A stretch of DNA of 64,000 bases from Takakia lepidozioides (taxonomy: Eukaryota; Streptophyta; Takakiopsida; Takakiales; Takakiaceae). Below, in pieces: positions 20,024-31,201 of the stretch. The stretch spans positions 50,858,042 to 50,922,041 of the forward strand of contig CM060734.1 in assembly GCA_030704615.1 (NCBI GenBank). Direction: 5' to 3'. Position numbers and translations under genes: made by a program. Each line of letters starts with the position of its first letter. The stretch's first letter is position 1. The notes beneath the pieces were generated by a model. The model ran no database searches. It was not told the DNA's origin and saw only the letters and a program-made list of their open reading frames with translations.

Positions 20024-21355
20024 AGACATCGATTACGATGAGACCTTCGCTCCCGTAGTGAAATGAGCAACCACCCAGTCCATTGTTGCTTTGGCAGCAC
20101 ACTCAGGATGGGAAATTTTTCATCTTGATGTCAAGATGGCGTTCTTGAATGGAGAACTCAAGGAGGAAGTCCTCGTGAAACAACCAGAGGGATTTCAAGA
20201 GCCTAGGAATGAAACTAAGGTGTGTAAGCTGCTTAAAGCTCTCTATCGTTTAAAACAAGCTTGGGCAGGGGCCTGGTATGCTAGGATAGACGCATTCCTT
20301 AAGTCACAGGGTCTTGATAGGTCTCATGCGGATTATAACCTCTATTTTCTCAAGGAAAATGGACTGATAGTGTTATTAATCCTCTATGTTGACAATCTAC
20401 TCCTAACAAGCAGCCACACAACGAAGATAACCTGGCTATGGGACCAACTCAAGCTTTAGTATGACATGACTGATCTTGGCTTGATTCAACATTATCTTGC
20501 AGCCGAGTTCCTTCATCTCGATGAACACATCATGATCACTCAGAGGGGGTATGTCAGACAGATGCTCGAGGAATTTGGTTTCTCAACTGCAATCCTCACT
20601 CTATGCCTATGATTGAAAATATAAAGTCGGTGGACATGGTCACACCTCCCTCTGATGAGACCAAATATCGAAGGAAAGTGGGCAAGTTGGTTTATCTCAC
20701 GAACACTAGACCTGATTTGGTATTCCCTATGGGAGTGGTGAGTCGGTACTTGGAAATCCCACAGGCCTTTCAAGTGGACGCGGTGGATCATATCGGGAGA
20801 TATGTAGCAGGCACAGTGGACTATGGGATACTCTACCGAAAAAGAGAAAGCATTATACTAAGTCGACTTATTGATGCAGACTGGGCAGGGGAAAGTGATA
20901 GAAGACACTCAACCTCCGGTTATGTTTTCAGAATGGGGAAAAGTGTTGTGACTTGGAGTTCGAAGAAGCAACCAACTGTGGCACTTTCTTCAACCGAGGC
21001 TGAATACCACGCATTAATGGAAGGAGCTAAAGAAACTGTTTGGCTTCGACGTCTTTATGGTGAGTTGGGAATTCTTGATAAAGGACCAACTCTGATTAAA
21101 TGTGATAATCAAAGCAGCTCCAAGAATGCAATGAATCTTGTGTTCCATGTGCGCACAAAACACATTGAGGTACATTATTACTATATTCGTGAGAAGGTAG
21201 AGAGTGCAAAGGTTGATCTAGTTCATGTGTCAACTCAAGATCAATTTGCTGACTTGATGACAAAGCCACTTGGAAGGATAAAATTCGAGAAATTTAGAGC
21301 AGCTTTGGGAGTGTGCAGCCTTGCAGATGTCAAGAAGAAGACAAACATAGAGTAA
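20024..21355 (+). pseudogene. Copia RT and RNase H, 5'-truncated
   Basis: Begins mid-RT at IDYDETFAPVVK and continues through LDVKMAFLNGEL and LLKALYRLKQAW. The catalytic box reads YVDN instead of YVDD (LYVDNLLLTSS near 20388), losing one catalytic Asp. Stops occur after VVK, at about 20458 and near 20608. From 20603 the frame is open for 250 codons: connection region RRKVGKLVYLTNTRPDLVF and RNase H with DADWAGESDRRHSTSGYVF, SSTEAEYHALMEGAKETVWL, KCDNQSS and RTKHIEVHYYYIREKVESAK, with catalytic residues kept. Gag, protease and integrase are absent. It resembles the Copia elements at 46553 and 52602. Confidence 0.9.
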
Positions 21356-21472
21356 GTGAATTCATTCTTGAGGTCGGTCTATGAGTTGTAAGCGACATAG
21401 GTTGCTTCGGCACAATCACCTGCTTTCCTTCACGCCTATCATCTTGCTAGCTTTCTGAGAACTGAGAGGGGG

Positions 21473-21731
21473 TGTTAATTTACTTTCACTATGGCAGCTC
21501 TCAGCCTAGCCATCACGTATTAAACGCCTTTAGAAGTAGGTGAATTACTTAACTAATTTAGGCTGTTGGTTGGTAGGTTTCTATTTTCATGGCTTTCACC
21601 ACCCACTCTTGGTGAGGGTTTGATAAATAGGCTATTGATTTTTAGCTTGATAAATAGTACACACTCATGTGTGTTTTATATTCCGGTTTTGTGGTCCTAC
21701 AAAGTAAAGCATTGGTTCAGCATGCTTAACA
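21473..21731 (+). repeat. 3' LTR of truncated Copia element
   Basis: Starts TGTTAATTTACTTTC right after polypurine GAGAGGGGG and ends GCATGCTTAACA. The end is supported by copy B of the segmental duplication, where sequence homologous to 21732 onward follows unrelated DNA. Confidence 0.7.
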
Positions 21732-21881
21732 GTTGTTCAAGTTTTGCTCTTTCTGTGAACATGTCTTTTTCTCTCTCCAGTGTTTATCTACCAGAAGGTG
21801 GTGGCTGATAAGCTAGAGAGTTAATTGCAATTTGTCTATTGATTTAGATCCAGTCGATGCATCTAGTCCGCCAAATGTGCC

Positions 21882-22349
21882 AGAGAGAGAGAGAGAGAGA
21901 GAGAGAGAAGACTGAGGCCGCAGTCGGCGTAATTAAGAGTCACTTTGCCTTGCGGCTACTGCCCCTTTTCAGGGGTGGGCCCTATAAAAGGGACACCATG
22001 TGACCGGTAGAGAGGATGTAACTAATGGTACCGGCGGTACCATAGGGGACCCATGGGGGTCCATGGGTACCCCATGGTACCATCCGGGTACCCAGGGGTG
22101 TCTGGGATATCTAGGGTATGGGAGGATTTGATTCAAGTTGACACTTGTTGGTAATGATAGCAGTCAGAGAGAGGAGGGCAGTGAGGTGTATAGCTTTAAA
22201 ACATTTGTGGATAGGGGTGATGGGGATTTTTAAATTTTTTGTGAAGCGCAGAGATACTGGCGTTGTGGATGCCCCCTTTGGTGCCGGCGGTGATGATAGT
22301 AAGGGGGCTTGTCTTCCAGCTGAGTCTGCGGATAGCGATGATGAGAGGT
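21882..22349. mobile_element. 468 bp insertion with 7 bp target duplication
   Basis: Absent from copy B, where CCGCCAAATGTGCC joins directly to ACATAATGGAAGC. In copy A the insert is flanked by ATGTGCC at 21875-21881 and 22350-22356. It starts with an (AG)n run and contains nested palindromes built on GGTACC and CCATGG (about 22025-22092). No terminal inverted repeat or known family was recognised. Confidence 0.5.
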
Positions 22350-22499
22350 ATGTGCCACATAATGGAAGCTCTGAATGTGTCATAAATGGAGAAAGACAGT
22401 TGGGCTTTTGATTTCCTGCGAGTAGTTAAGAAGGACAGATACAGGAGCAAAGACGCGGCCTGAGTCCCTGTGATGGTAAAAAAAGCGTGCCAGAGGCCA

Positions 22500-22790
22500 A
22501 ATCATGGATGCCACTATATTAAACAGAAGGCAGTGTTCCAGTAATTCAATAACGCAGGAAACGAATGTTTTGCAGATGAGTGCTTTGGGAAAGGAGAGCC
22601 CCTCGACAGTTGGCAGGGTCCTGTTGTCTATTTGCCAGGGAAAGGACGAAGTTTTGGCAGATCAAATTTTTTTCCAGATTGAGGTCCACATACATTACCA
22701 ATTCTCTGCTCCAAAGTTGTGGATGCTCCATTTGTTATCCCACTTCTCCTGTAGGTTTAGGCATGACAAGATCTAAGTATAAATCTTTTT
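22500..22790 (-). pseudogene. Possible LINE C-terminal (zf-RVT-like) relic, copy A
   Basis: The minus strand reads KNLICQNFVLSLANRQQDPA and, further on, FRASIMWHIPLI; copy B at 51991-52440 reads on to FRASIMWHIWRTRCSWIFSR. The FR..I.WHIWR.R...F pattern resembles the region after the zinc-binding part of plant LINE reverse transcriptases. The match is short; this may be coincidence. Confidence 0.25.
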
Positions 22791-23099
22791 AGTTGTCATG
22801 GCAAAGAAGCAAGGGCACTTATCTTTTGTTTGGATCAACACCTGGTATGCTGTGGAGCCCACTTTAATTGTTTCTGTGGTTGTCCCCCTGTGGCATTATG
22901 ATGTCTTTCTCTATTGACCATGTCTATAGCAATATTACATTAACATTGGGCTTCAGAGCTTGACCACATTGTTGAGTCTCAGTTTGATGTGACCGAAATG
23001 ATCTATGGCAGTCGACCCTGGTGAATCAGTTATAAGATGGGTTCATTGCTTGAGTCATTTGGGTGCAATCTTGGCTTACAATTTGTTTGATTCTTTTGT

Positions 23100-23429
23100 G
23101 TGGAACTTGGATGGGCCATGTGGGAGCCCCTTGCAGACTTACACTTTCAACACGGATGCAATCAACCAGGTACCCTAAAAGCCGAGATCATATTTGGAGT
23201 GCATGGTAGTACATATATAACTGGATTTAGTGAGCGGTGCAGTTTTACTAGGCTGAGATTCACATTCCAGCTCATGATTCTCTCTTTCAATCTATTGAGT
23301 ACGATTTGAAACTTGTGGTATATTATCCTGAGTAAAGGACTTACTCACAAGTATGTGGTTTTGATGCAGGTGTTTGTGAATAAGAAGGTGACTTGCATTG
23401 CAGCAACATATTATAATGGGCCAGTCAAG
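23100..23429 (+). other. Exon-like pieces of unidentified gene, copy A
   Basis: Two segments look like exons. One ORF (23100-23309) is kept at nearly full length in copy B (58363-58572), sharing KAEIIFGVHGST and RFTFQLMILSFNLLSTI. The other, 23370-23429, is 60 bases between a clear acceptor TTGATGCAG and a donor GTAAGT, coding VFVNKKVTCIAATYYNGPVK. Copy B has the same acceptor but is interrupted by an insertion. I cannot name the gene. Confidence 0.35.
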
Positions 23430-24099
23430 GTAAGTTGGAAGTTGTCATGAGAGTGGGGATAACATTATTATTTATGTGTAGGAATTTTAGGCACATACAT
23501 CTGGTATTAGAAACGTAGGGGTCATAGTTGGCCCATAGTTGGGCTCACTCTATTGGTTACTTTTATAAATTCTACCCACCTTTGGATCTAGAGTTAGTTT
23601 TGACGAGGCTCACTATTGTAGTGCATTCCACACCCTCACTAGAGGGATTGAGTAAAACATCTCATAATTATCAATAGGTCAATATTGGAATGGGCTCAAC
23701 TTGAATTGCCAAGCTATGGAAGTTATTTTGATCCCCCGTCAAACACATACGAAGGACCCTAATAAAAACAAATGTTGTTTGATTTGAAATTTTCATGATA
23801 AATAGTTGAGGAGGATACCATACCACATTTTTATGTGGAAGGCAGAAGCAAGAAAATTCAACCTGTCACGCAAATAGCTTGGTCAAAGCTCAAATTTCAT
23901 AATTTACAAAATCCAAAAATAAAACAAATACCCTACTAAAACATTAAAATCTCCCTAGTAGTATGGTGAATTTTGTTGAGTTGATGTACATGGTAGCTAA
24001 CCCCAAGTTCATTTTTTCAGACATAACAAGGTAGGTGTGTAGCCTTAGTTAACTTGCCAAATGTCACTTTTTTCACGAGGGGGGGGAAAGAGAAATTTG

Positions 24100-24838
24100 C
24101 CCAATGGCGGACCCATATCAATGTATGAAGCAAGGCAGTTTGTTTGTTTTGTTTGTTTGTTTGTTTTGTTTTGTCACGTTGAGATCTCCCAAACCGTGGG
24201 CCCCGGCTCTGGTGCTTGGTGCCGTTGGAAAGCCCTCGACGAGGAGGGGTGCACGGGCTTGGTCTTATCATTTTTGGACCTACGGTGTGGGAGATGTAGA
24301 ATTCCAAGTACTTTTGGTCGCTGGAAATTCATGAAAAATAGCAAAATGGGCTTTCCTAGGACAATGATTGAGCCTCGACATGAAAGATATCAAGGGAAAG
24401 GTCTCCGGTTCAAATCTAGTCGTAGGCTATGTGGAAAAAAATGCATTTGGACTTAGATGACATTGGACACTTGGGCCAATGGCTCGGCTACCCTAGAGAC
24501 GAGAGATATCAATAATGATTGGATATATTACTACTCAATAAATTCATGAAAACAAATAAATGGGGCCTTGACATGGGAGACGTACTTGGATACATAGGAG
24601 ATTGCACACTGGTTTTAGATGGCCTCGACATAGGAGACGCACATGGGAGACGCCCTTGGATACATATGAGATTGCACACTGGGTTAGATGACACGAGACA
24701 CTTGGGCCAACGGCACATGCTACCCTAGAGGTCACACTTAGGCCTCGATATAGGAGATGCACTTGGATACATAGGGGATTGCACTTGGACTTAAATGACA
24801 CTGGACACTTGGGCCAACGGCATAGGCTACCCTAGCAT
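24100..24838. repeat. Copy-A-specific insert with simple and tandem repeats
   Basis: A (TTTG)n-like run at about 24139-24175 is followed by degenerate tandem units at 24442-24838 built on GGATACATAGGAGATTGCAC, GACACTTGGGCCAACGGC and GCTACCCTAG. Copy B lacks all of it. Confidence 0.6.
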
Positions 24839-25289
24839 GTGAACTACTTGATCATTTCCACTACTCAATTAACAACGTGGAACGCTTTGTTGGCAGCCAC
24901 ACAAATGATTAGTGAGAGAGACTCAATTTGTGAGAGAGACTTAGTTGGTGAGAGAGACTTAGTTTGGGAAAGAGACTCAATTTTCAACGTGATAAGTATT
25001 CAATCCCTCAAATCAAAGAATCCTCACTTTGCTTTCCTACCAACAAGAAAACATGTGAATGGAACTTTGGAATTACCTATATGAGTAGAGATTTGAAAAG
25101 CTGGTCAGCAAGAAGGAAAGAATATGATGGGGAGCTAACAAGCCAAGCTAGCTACGTGGATAGCATATATATACTTGCAGCATTAACTTCGATGGGACCG
25201 TCTCTTTGAGCGAACTGTGCAACGTCCTAGGTTCAACTCTTCGTAACTAGAAGATCCAGGCGTATCAGTTGGACGCTCGGGAGAAGAGA

Positions 25290-25460
25290 TTATTATATAT
25301 ATATATATAATGAAAGCCCACCGAGAAAGAAGGGATAGAGATGCTCGGTCACATAACTATTCTTGACCGAAAGAGGATATTCGGGCATCTGTGGCAGTCG
25401 GGCTCGAGGGAGGCCTATATACGTCCGTTAGCCCATTGCTCCTCCTCCGCGGCGCAATCG
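25290..25460 (+). promoter_or_regulatory. Putative promoter/leader of PAH gene, copy A
   Basis: TATATA (25416-25421) within GGCCTATATACGTCCGT is preserved in copy B (60555) and in inverted copies near 36150 and 41215, with GCCCATTGCTC..CTCCGCGGCGCAATC about 20-40 bp downstream in copies A and B. A gene start around 25445 fits TATA spacing. Start-site use is inference. Confidence 0.4.
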
Positions 25461-26439
25461 TTTCTAAGTGTTGCGTATACGTGTTTTTCGTCATCTTTGG
25501 TGCAGGTGCAGACTTTTCCGGGTGGCTTAGCCTCTCCCAAGATCAGTCTTCCGCCGTGATTGTCTGTTTGTGTTGTTGTTGCCTTAGTTCCATAGTTTGG
25601 GATCACTTCTCTTTATTGTTCCGTATTAGAAGGACAATTGATGGTTGTTAATTTCATAGTTCATATGGTTGCATGGTGGTTGGCAAAGGCTATATATCAA
25701 CGACCATGGTTGTTTCATCGGCGCAGCTCACAATGCGAGTGGCTCCTCTGAGTTCATTGCTCTATTTGATTTTTCTCTTAGGATGGTTTGCCTTGAATTT
25801 GTTGGGGGTGATTTAATATCTATAGGGCTCTTCCTAACGTCGTTTGTCCACTGTTTTACTCTGTAATGTCACCCTCTTTCTTCTTGCTTTGCCACTTTGC
25901 AGTTGGCATGGACTGTTGTTGTTTTATAGTGACGATGGTTCTTCCTTCTAATCATTTGTCCGATGTTCTACTTTACTGTCACTATTGTTCTTCTTGACTC
26001 CAGTACTAATTCGGGCTCTAATGTGTGGTTTAGTGCGAATGGTTGCCATTCGATCCACGATGTAATGTCACTCAGGTTGTTCTTATATTCTTGCTACTTC
26101 TGTTCTTTGACTGCAAGCATAACTTCACTATCACCTTTGTTTTTGCCATCTAGATGTATTGTCTGAGCCAATTGGGAATTCTATTTGTAAGATAATTTTT
26201 TACCCTCTTTCGATTCTGCTAGCGGCCATAAGTGATTTGCTTACGTTTGATTTTCTCTAACATCCATTATGCTGACTTAAGCAGTGGAACGTCATGTTTG
26301 TCTCTCGACCATCACTCTTCATTCACTTGGATGATTCCATTTTTATGTATTGTTGAATTCCTCAAGTCATAGTATAGGGTTCATTTGTATATAGAAACCA
26401 TCCGTTGGAAATTCTTTTTCTCCAGCCTGCAGCACATAT

Positions 26440-26997
26440 ATGGCATGGGTAGGTTGCAAATATGGGGTTGACATTGCATGTCGGTCTGCCCACAATTTAG
26501 TGATCCGCCAGCGAATCCGTAATTGGGTGGCTGCTGTTCACTATGCAGTCTGGGAGCAACGTCCAAGAATGGCGCGCTTACGGAGGTTTGCAGTTTCTCT
26601 GCAGAATGGTCGGGTACATCGTAGGCGGCCTATAGCCCAGGGCAAAGATCGGGTCGCTCAGGGCACTTGGGCTATCCACGAGGCTATCCATCATGTGATC
26701 GGCAGGTATATTATAGATCCACAGATCGGCCTGTCCGAAGTGGTGCCATGGTACATCCCAGGCCTAGAACCCAGGCCACTATGCAGACAGCTTTGGAATT
26801 TCTGAAGAAGGTCAAGAAGAGATTGTTAGCTCATGTACCAAGCCTTTCTTGAGCTTCTCCAGATGTTCAGGAAAGGAATGAAGTCAGTCAATGAAGTGTA
26901 CCACGGAGTGATGACTCTTTTCCACAACCACCCTGATCTTTTCAAAGAGTTCACTCGAGATTGGTACCCACCAAATGGTGGAGTGGACCGTATGGCT
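26440..26997 (+). pseudogene. PAH-domain (SIN3-like) protein, copy A, broken
   Basis: Homologue of 61547-62260. The N-terminal part is recognisable (SLQNGRVHRRRPIAQGKDRV), then a frame change at about 26770 leads into the PAH helix sequence ALEFLKKVKKRLLAH, a short deletion that removes the VDEE part, and a third frame with YQAFLELLQMFRKGMKSVNE and TLFHNHPDLFKEFTRDWYPP. The upstream CTGCAG acceptor-like site is shared with copy B. PAH domains are four-helix modules of SIN3 corepressors that bind repressor peptides. This copy cannot make the intact protein. The Copia element starts 69 bp downstream at 27066. Confidence 0.75.
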
Positions 26998-27065
26998 TAG
27001 GAATGATGGCCAGCGGAAGATTGGTGGTCCACTATGGGATATGGTCACCAATTCAATATGGTTCT

Positions 27066-27305
27066 TGTTGTTAGTACATTGCGGTAGTAGATTCAATGTT
27101 AACACGGGCCATGTTAATGCCACGTAGATACATTACTTGTGGACATATAGATGCCACGTAGGTTTTCTTTCAAGTTTCCCGCCTATGGACCTCCAGGTTA
27201 CTTTATCTACTTTGGAAGCTATATAGCATATGTATACCCTATCTGAAATAAGCGCTCTTTCATCATAGTGTATTTGGTCTTCTTTTGGCTATGGCATCTA
27301 CAACA
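27066..27305 (+). repeat. 5' LTR (Copia, copy A)
   Basis: 240 bp, TGTTGTTAGTACATT...TCTACAACA. It lacks a ~53 bp stretch that the 3' LTR has after CCAGGTTACTT. Confidence 0.92.
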
Positions 27306-27321
27306 GGTTATGGGCCCACGG
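27306..27321 (+). other. Primer-binding site, half-tRNA initiator Met type
   Basis: GGTTATGGGCCCACGG abuts the LTR. The ATG within it pairs with the CAU anticodon; the flanks match the anticodon loop and stem of initiator tRNA-Met. Drosophila copia is known to prime from a cut 5' half of this tRNA. Confidence 0.75.
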
Positions 27322-27562
27322 GTTGACACAGAAGCTGTATCGTAGGAACTTATTTGTCTGATTCTGGTAAAGCCATTCTTAGACTGTTTAGCAAGAAAGT
27401 GTCAGATGCTTAACAAGAAGTTAAACTGTAGTTGTCAGATGCTTAACAGGAAGTTAAGCTATAGTTGTCCAATTTTAGCTTAGAATTGAGATGGTTTTTT
27501 AAGCATAGGTTGATAACTAACTCAATATCTAGATTGGAAGAGATTGTACATCTATTGCAAAG

Positions 27563-28350
27563 ATGAGTTCTAAAGAGGACGCAGGCAAAGAGTTTGAGAC
27601 AGTTGACAAGTTTGTCGGTGAGAACTTCCATTTGTGGAAATTCCACATGAAATTTGTATTAGAATCAAAAGATCAATTCACCATTGTTTCTGGTGAAGAG
27701 AAGTTGAGTGATACTGCTACTGAAGCGGAGAAGGCTGATTGGAGAAGACGTGACAGGAAGGCAATAGTGACAATTTTGCATTCCATCGATCGATCTTATA
27801 TGAATCAATTGATCAACTGCACCACTTCTGCAGAGATGTGGGAGATGATGAACACGATCCATCAGTAGAAGAGAGTATTATGCATTTGCAGGAGAAGTTC
27901 TTTAACTGTCGAATGCAAGAAGGAGATTCAGTGTCTTCTTACTACAGTCAGGTTTCCTCGCTTGGCAAGAAACTAAACGATCTTGGAGAAACAATGAGTC
28001 AGAGCTCTTGACTAAGATCAAATGCGGGCTTCCACAGAGTTATGAACCATTACTCTTAGCGTGGGACAGTGTGCCTGCATGTGAGTAGACGCTGAATGGT
28101 TTTCATGCTAGATTGCTTAAGAGAGAGGCTAGCTTGAAGATCTTGAAGGAGAATGAGGAAGAAAGCGATAAGGCTTTTTATGCAGGGAAGAATGATAAGA
28201 AGAAGAACAAGAAGTTCTGAAAAAAAAAACAATTGAAGAGAAAAAGAAGGTAACACAGTGCTTTAAGTGCGGAAAATATGGGCATTGGGCTAAAGAGTGC
28301 AGCTCTAGTTCTTCTAAGAAGACTGATAGGGAGGTATCCACAAGTGAGGT
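27563..28350 (+). pseudogene. Copia gag
   Basis: Starts MSSKEDAGKEFETVDKFVGE, with the UBN2-type gag pattern (FHLWKFHMKFVLES, then MNQLINCTTSAEMWEMMN). A stop at 27866 and further frame changes follow. The zinc knuckle CFKCGKYGHWAKEC lies at about 28260-28305 and is complete (C, C, H, C), preceded by a Lys/Glu-rich stretch. The first ~100 residues are the only intact section. Confidence 0.85.
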
Positions 28351-28469
28351 GAACATGACCGAGACAAATGTTTTTGTTACAATTGCAGAGATTCTAGAGC
28401 ATCCAGTGTTTGAGAGTCAAGATTTGAGAGAACCAGGTGCTAAAAAAAACCAACTGTAACTACCGAGGA

Positions 28470-29217
28470 GACTGAAAGTGAGGCAAATTATGTTCATCTT
28501 ACAAGTCAGGATGAGGCTTGGTTTGCTGATACTGGAGCATCCCAGCACATGACGGATAAGAGATGTTGGTTTAAGTCCTACCGAGTAGTTCGACCTGGAA
28601 GCTGGAGCGTCACAGTAGCAAATGACAACCTAGTCTGGGTGGCAGGAGTAGGGGACATAGAGATTGTGTCTCTCCTTAATGGTACCTGGCAGGAAGGCAT
28701 CATTAAAAACGTTCTTTATGTTCCTAAACTAAGAAAGAATATACTATCAGTTGGTCAGATAACCGACAGAGGAATTGTAGCTGTGTACCACAAGAGCACT
28801 TGCTCTATGTTTTCTCTTACCAGAAAATTAGTCATGACAGGAGTTAAAGATGGTCAGTTGTGGCGCATGCAGTTCAAAGTAGTTCTCCCTACACAGACAA
28901 CAAATCTAGTAGTTCTAGAAGACAAAGCCGAACCCGAACGCGATGAACTTGTGAAAAAGAGAAAAATGCCATGACCTCCTGCTGAGAGTCTTAGTGTATG
29001 GCATGCTAGGCTTGGGCATGTTCATTATGACATGGTGAGAAAGATGAATCTCGAAAATTTGGTCACAGGCTTGCGTCTCAAAGAGACAAACACAGAGAAA
29101 GTTTTTTGTGAGAGCCGTGCTAGAGGTAAGAGTTGTAGAACACCATTTCCCATGAAAGAACAGAGAGAAAAAACACCATTGCCTGGTGAATTTTATCATG
29201 CAGACGTTTGTGGCCAA
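28470..29217 (+). pseudogene. Copia protease and pre-integrase region
   Basis: Protease active site is DTGAS in WFADTGASQHMTDKRC (about 28522-28570). The frame is open to 28972, then a stop, then the GAG-pre-integrase zinc region with SVWHARLGHVHYDMVRKM. It reaches EFYHADVCG, where the first integrase catalytic Asp lies, before a stop at 29217-29219. Confidence 0.85.
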
Positions 29218-30234
29218 TGAGCACTACATCTCAAGGAGGAGCTCGTTACTTTGTATCTTTTAAAGATGATTGCAGTAGTTACAGGTTGCTGTACTGCATC
29301 AAGAAAAAATCCGATGTTATGGAATGTTTCAAGAAGATGCAGCGAGAGTCTTCAGGTCGACTGGGAATCGAGTCATCAAATTACGGAGTGACAGAGGTGG
29401 AGAATTCATAAGCAAAGCTTTTAAGGAGTATCTTGAGACTGAGGGAATTCGTCAAGAACTCACCACACCCTATTCTCCAGAGCAGAATGGGGTGGCAGAA
29501 AGGGACAATCGTACCCTTATGGAAAGTGTATGCTACATGGTTCTGGAGAAAGATATTCCTCTTTGTTTTTGGGGGGAAGGTGTACAGACAGCGGCATACC
29601 TAATGAATCGTGTTGGAACTAGAACACTGAATGGGATGACACCACTACAGGCATGGTGTAACAAGAAGCCTGATGTCACACATCTCAAAGTGTTTGGCTG
29701 CCATGCATTTGTTCACGTGCCTAAACAGCTTAGAGAGAAGCTTGATCCAAAGAGCACCAAGTGCATTTTTCTTGGATATTGCACTGAAAGCAAGGGTTAT
29801 AACCTGTGGGATCCAATTAAACAGAGAATTGGGATTAGAAGAGATGTCCTATTCAACGAAGGTTTGACGGGCTCTGAATTTGAAGCAGCTCCTACAGTAT
29901 TGCCCAATGCATCGGAAACAGTGACATTCTGGCATAATTATGACAAACCTATGGAGAGGTCACCACATTCAGTTGAAGGAGTTTACAATGAAGTTGAAAG
30001 AGTCCCTGTCAACACCATTCTAGTGAATGACTTGGTGGTGGAGATGCCACTTGAAGCTGCTGGTTCTGAAAGCGTCACTGTCAACAGCATTCCAGTGAAT
30101 GACTTGGTGGTGGAGTTGCCACTTGAAGCTGCTGGTTCACTAGGTGAAAGCAGTAATTCTGAGACTAGCTCTATCACAAAAAACAATGCTTCCTTGATGC
30201 AATCAAACAGTGGGAGTACGATTGCAGAGCCATA
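29218..30234 (+). pseudogene. Copia integrase and linker
   Basis: After a frameshift near 29330, the integrase core continues in an open 303-codon frame ending at 30234: Asp in KLRSDRGGEF, Glu in GVAERDNRTLMESV, then the typical HLKVFGCHAFVHVPKQLREK region. The linker to RT carries a 72 bp tandem duplication (about 29998-30145), giving two copies of VNDLVVE.PLEAAGS. All DDE residues survive but lie in different frames. Confidence 0.88.
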
Positions 30235-30235
30235 A

Positions 30236-31201
30236 ATGTTCTCAAGAGAAAAACGTTCACGGAATCCTCCGGAGAGGTATGGGGATTGGATTTCTCTGCC
30301 AGGAACTTTTACTTCTTTTGCTGGAGCAGTGGGAGTTATTCTTGAAGAGCCTAAAACATATGAAGAAGCAATTTCTTCTGATCACCGAGAGCAGTGGGAG
30401 CAGGCAATGCTAGAAGAATACAAATCGCTCTTGGCAAATAAGACCTGGAAACTTTGTGAACTACCTGCTGGCAGACAAGCGGTCAAAAGTAAATGGGTTT
30501 ATAGAACCAAACTCAAAGCAGATGGGACCATTGATCGTTACAAGGCCAAAGTTGTAGCTAAAGGCTATTCGCAAACTCATGGAATTGATTACGATCAAAC
30601 GTTTGCTCCAGTAGCAAAATTTGACTCAATTCGTTCAATCCTATCCATTGCTGCAGTGGGAGATATGGAACTTGTTCAATTTGATGTCAAGATTGCATTC
30701 CTGCATGGAAATCTTGAGGAAGAGATATACATGGAGCAGCCCTTGGGTTTCGTAAAGGAAGAGGAGTCGAAATTGGTTTGTAAACTGCAAAAAAACATCT
30801 ACGGCCTTAAGCAGACATCTAGGGCTTGGAATGTCGAGTTTAACAAATTTCTCACTACTCATGAGCTTGTATCCACGACAGCAGACCCCAGTGTATACGT
30901 GAGTCACAAGGAGCCAGTTCTGATCATATCGATTTACATGGATGATGGTCTTGGTGCTTGCAAGATCAAAACCAAACTGGATCATGTCATCAGTGAGTTG
31001 GATAAATTGTTTGGGGCAACGAGTGGACCACCTGATGTGTATATTGGTTTGCACATCACCAGGGATCGGTCTCGGGGAGTAATCTACATCGACCAAGTTC
31101 AATATATTTTGCGAGTTCTGGCTAAGTTTGGATTTCAGAACGCCAATCCTATGTGTACGCCAATGGACGCAAATGTGCATCTGCAGATGGTGGATATCTG
31201 A
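30236..31201 (+). CDS. Copia reverse transcriptase domain, open
   Basis: Only a single TAA separates this ORF from the linker. It has KWVYRTKLKADGTIDRYKAK, GIDYDQTFAPVAKFDSIRSI, FDVKIAFLHGNLEEEIYMEQ and the catalytic YMDD (SIYMDDGLGACKIKT, about 30932). YMDDG is unusual for plant Copia, which mostly have YVDD. The frame ends at 31201 just where the RNase H connection starts in another frame. Product is the polymerase that copies element RNA; it is only a domain of the ancestral polyprotein. Confidence 0.88.
   Translation: MFSREKRSRNPPERYGDWISLPGTFTSFAGAVGVILEEPKTYEEAISSDHREQWEQAMLEEYKSLLANKTWKLCELPAGRQAVKSKWVYRTKLKADGTIDRYKAKVVAKGYSQTHGIDYDQTFAPVAKFDSIRSILSIAAVGDMELVQFDVKIAFLHGNLEEEIYMEQPLGFVKEEESKLVCKLQKNIYGLKQTSRAWNVEFNKFLTTHELVSTTADPSVYVSHKEPVLIISIYMDDGLGACKIKTKLDHVISELDKLFGATSGPPDVYIGLHITRDRSRGVIYIDQVQYILRVLAKFGFQNANPMCTPMDANVHLQMVDI

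Noticed and set aside
24017-24460. ORFs on both strands near 24017-24456
   Set aside because: They run through a simple TTTG repeat and copy-A-specific sequence; no counterpart in copy B and no recognisable motif.
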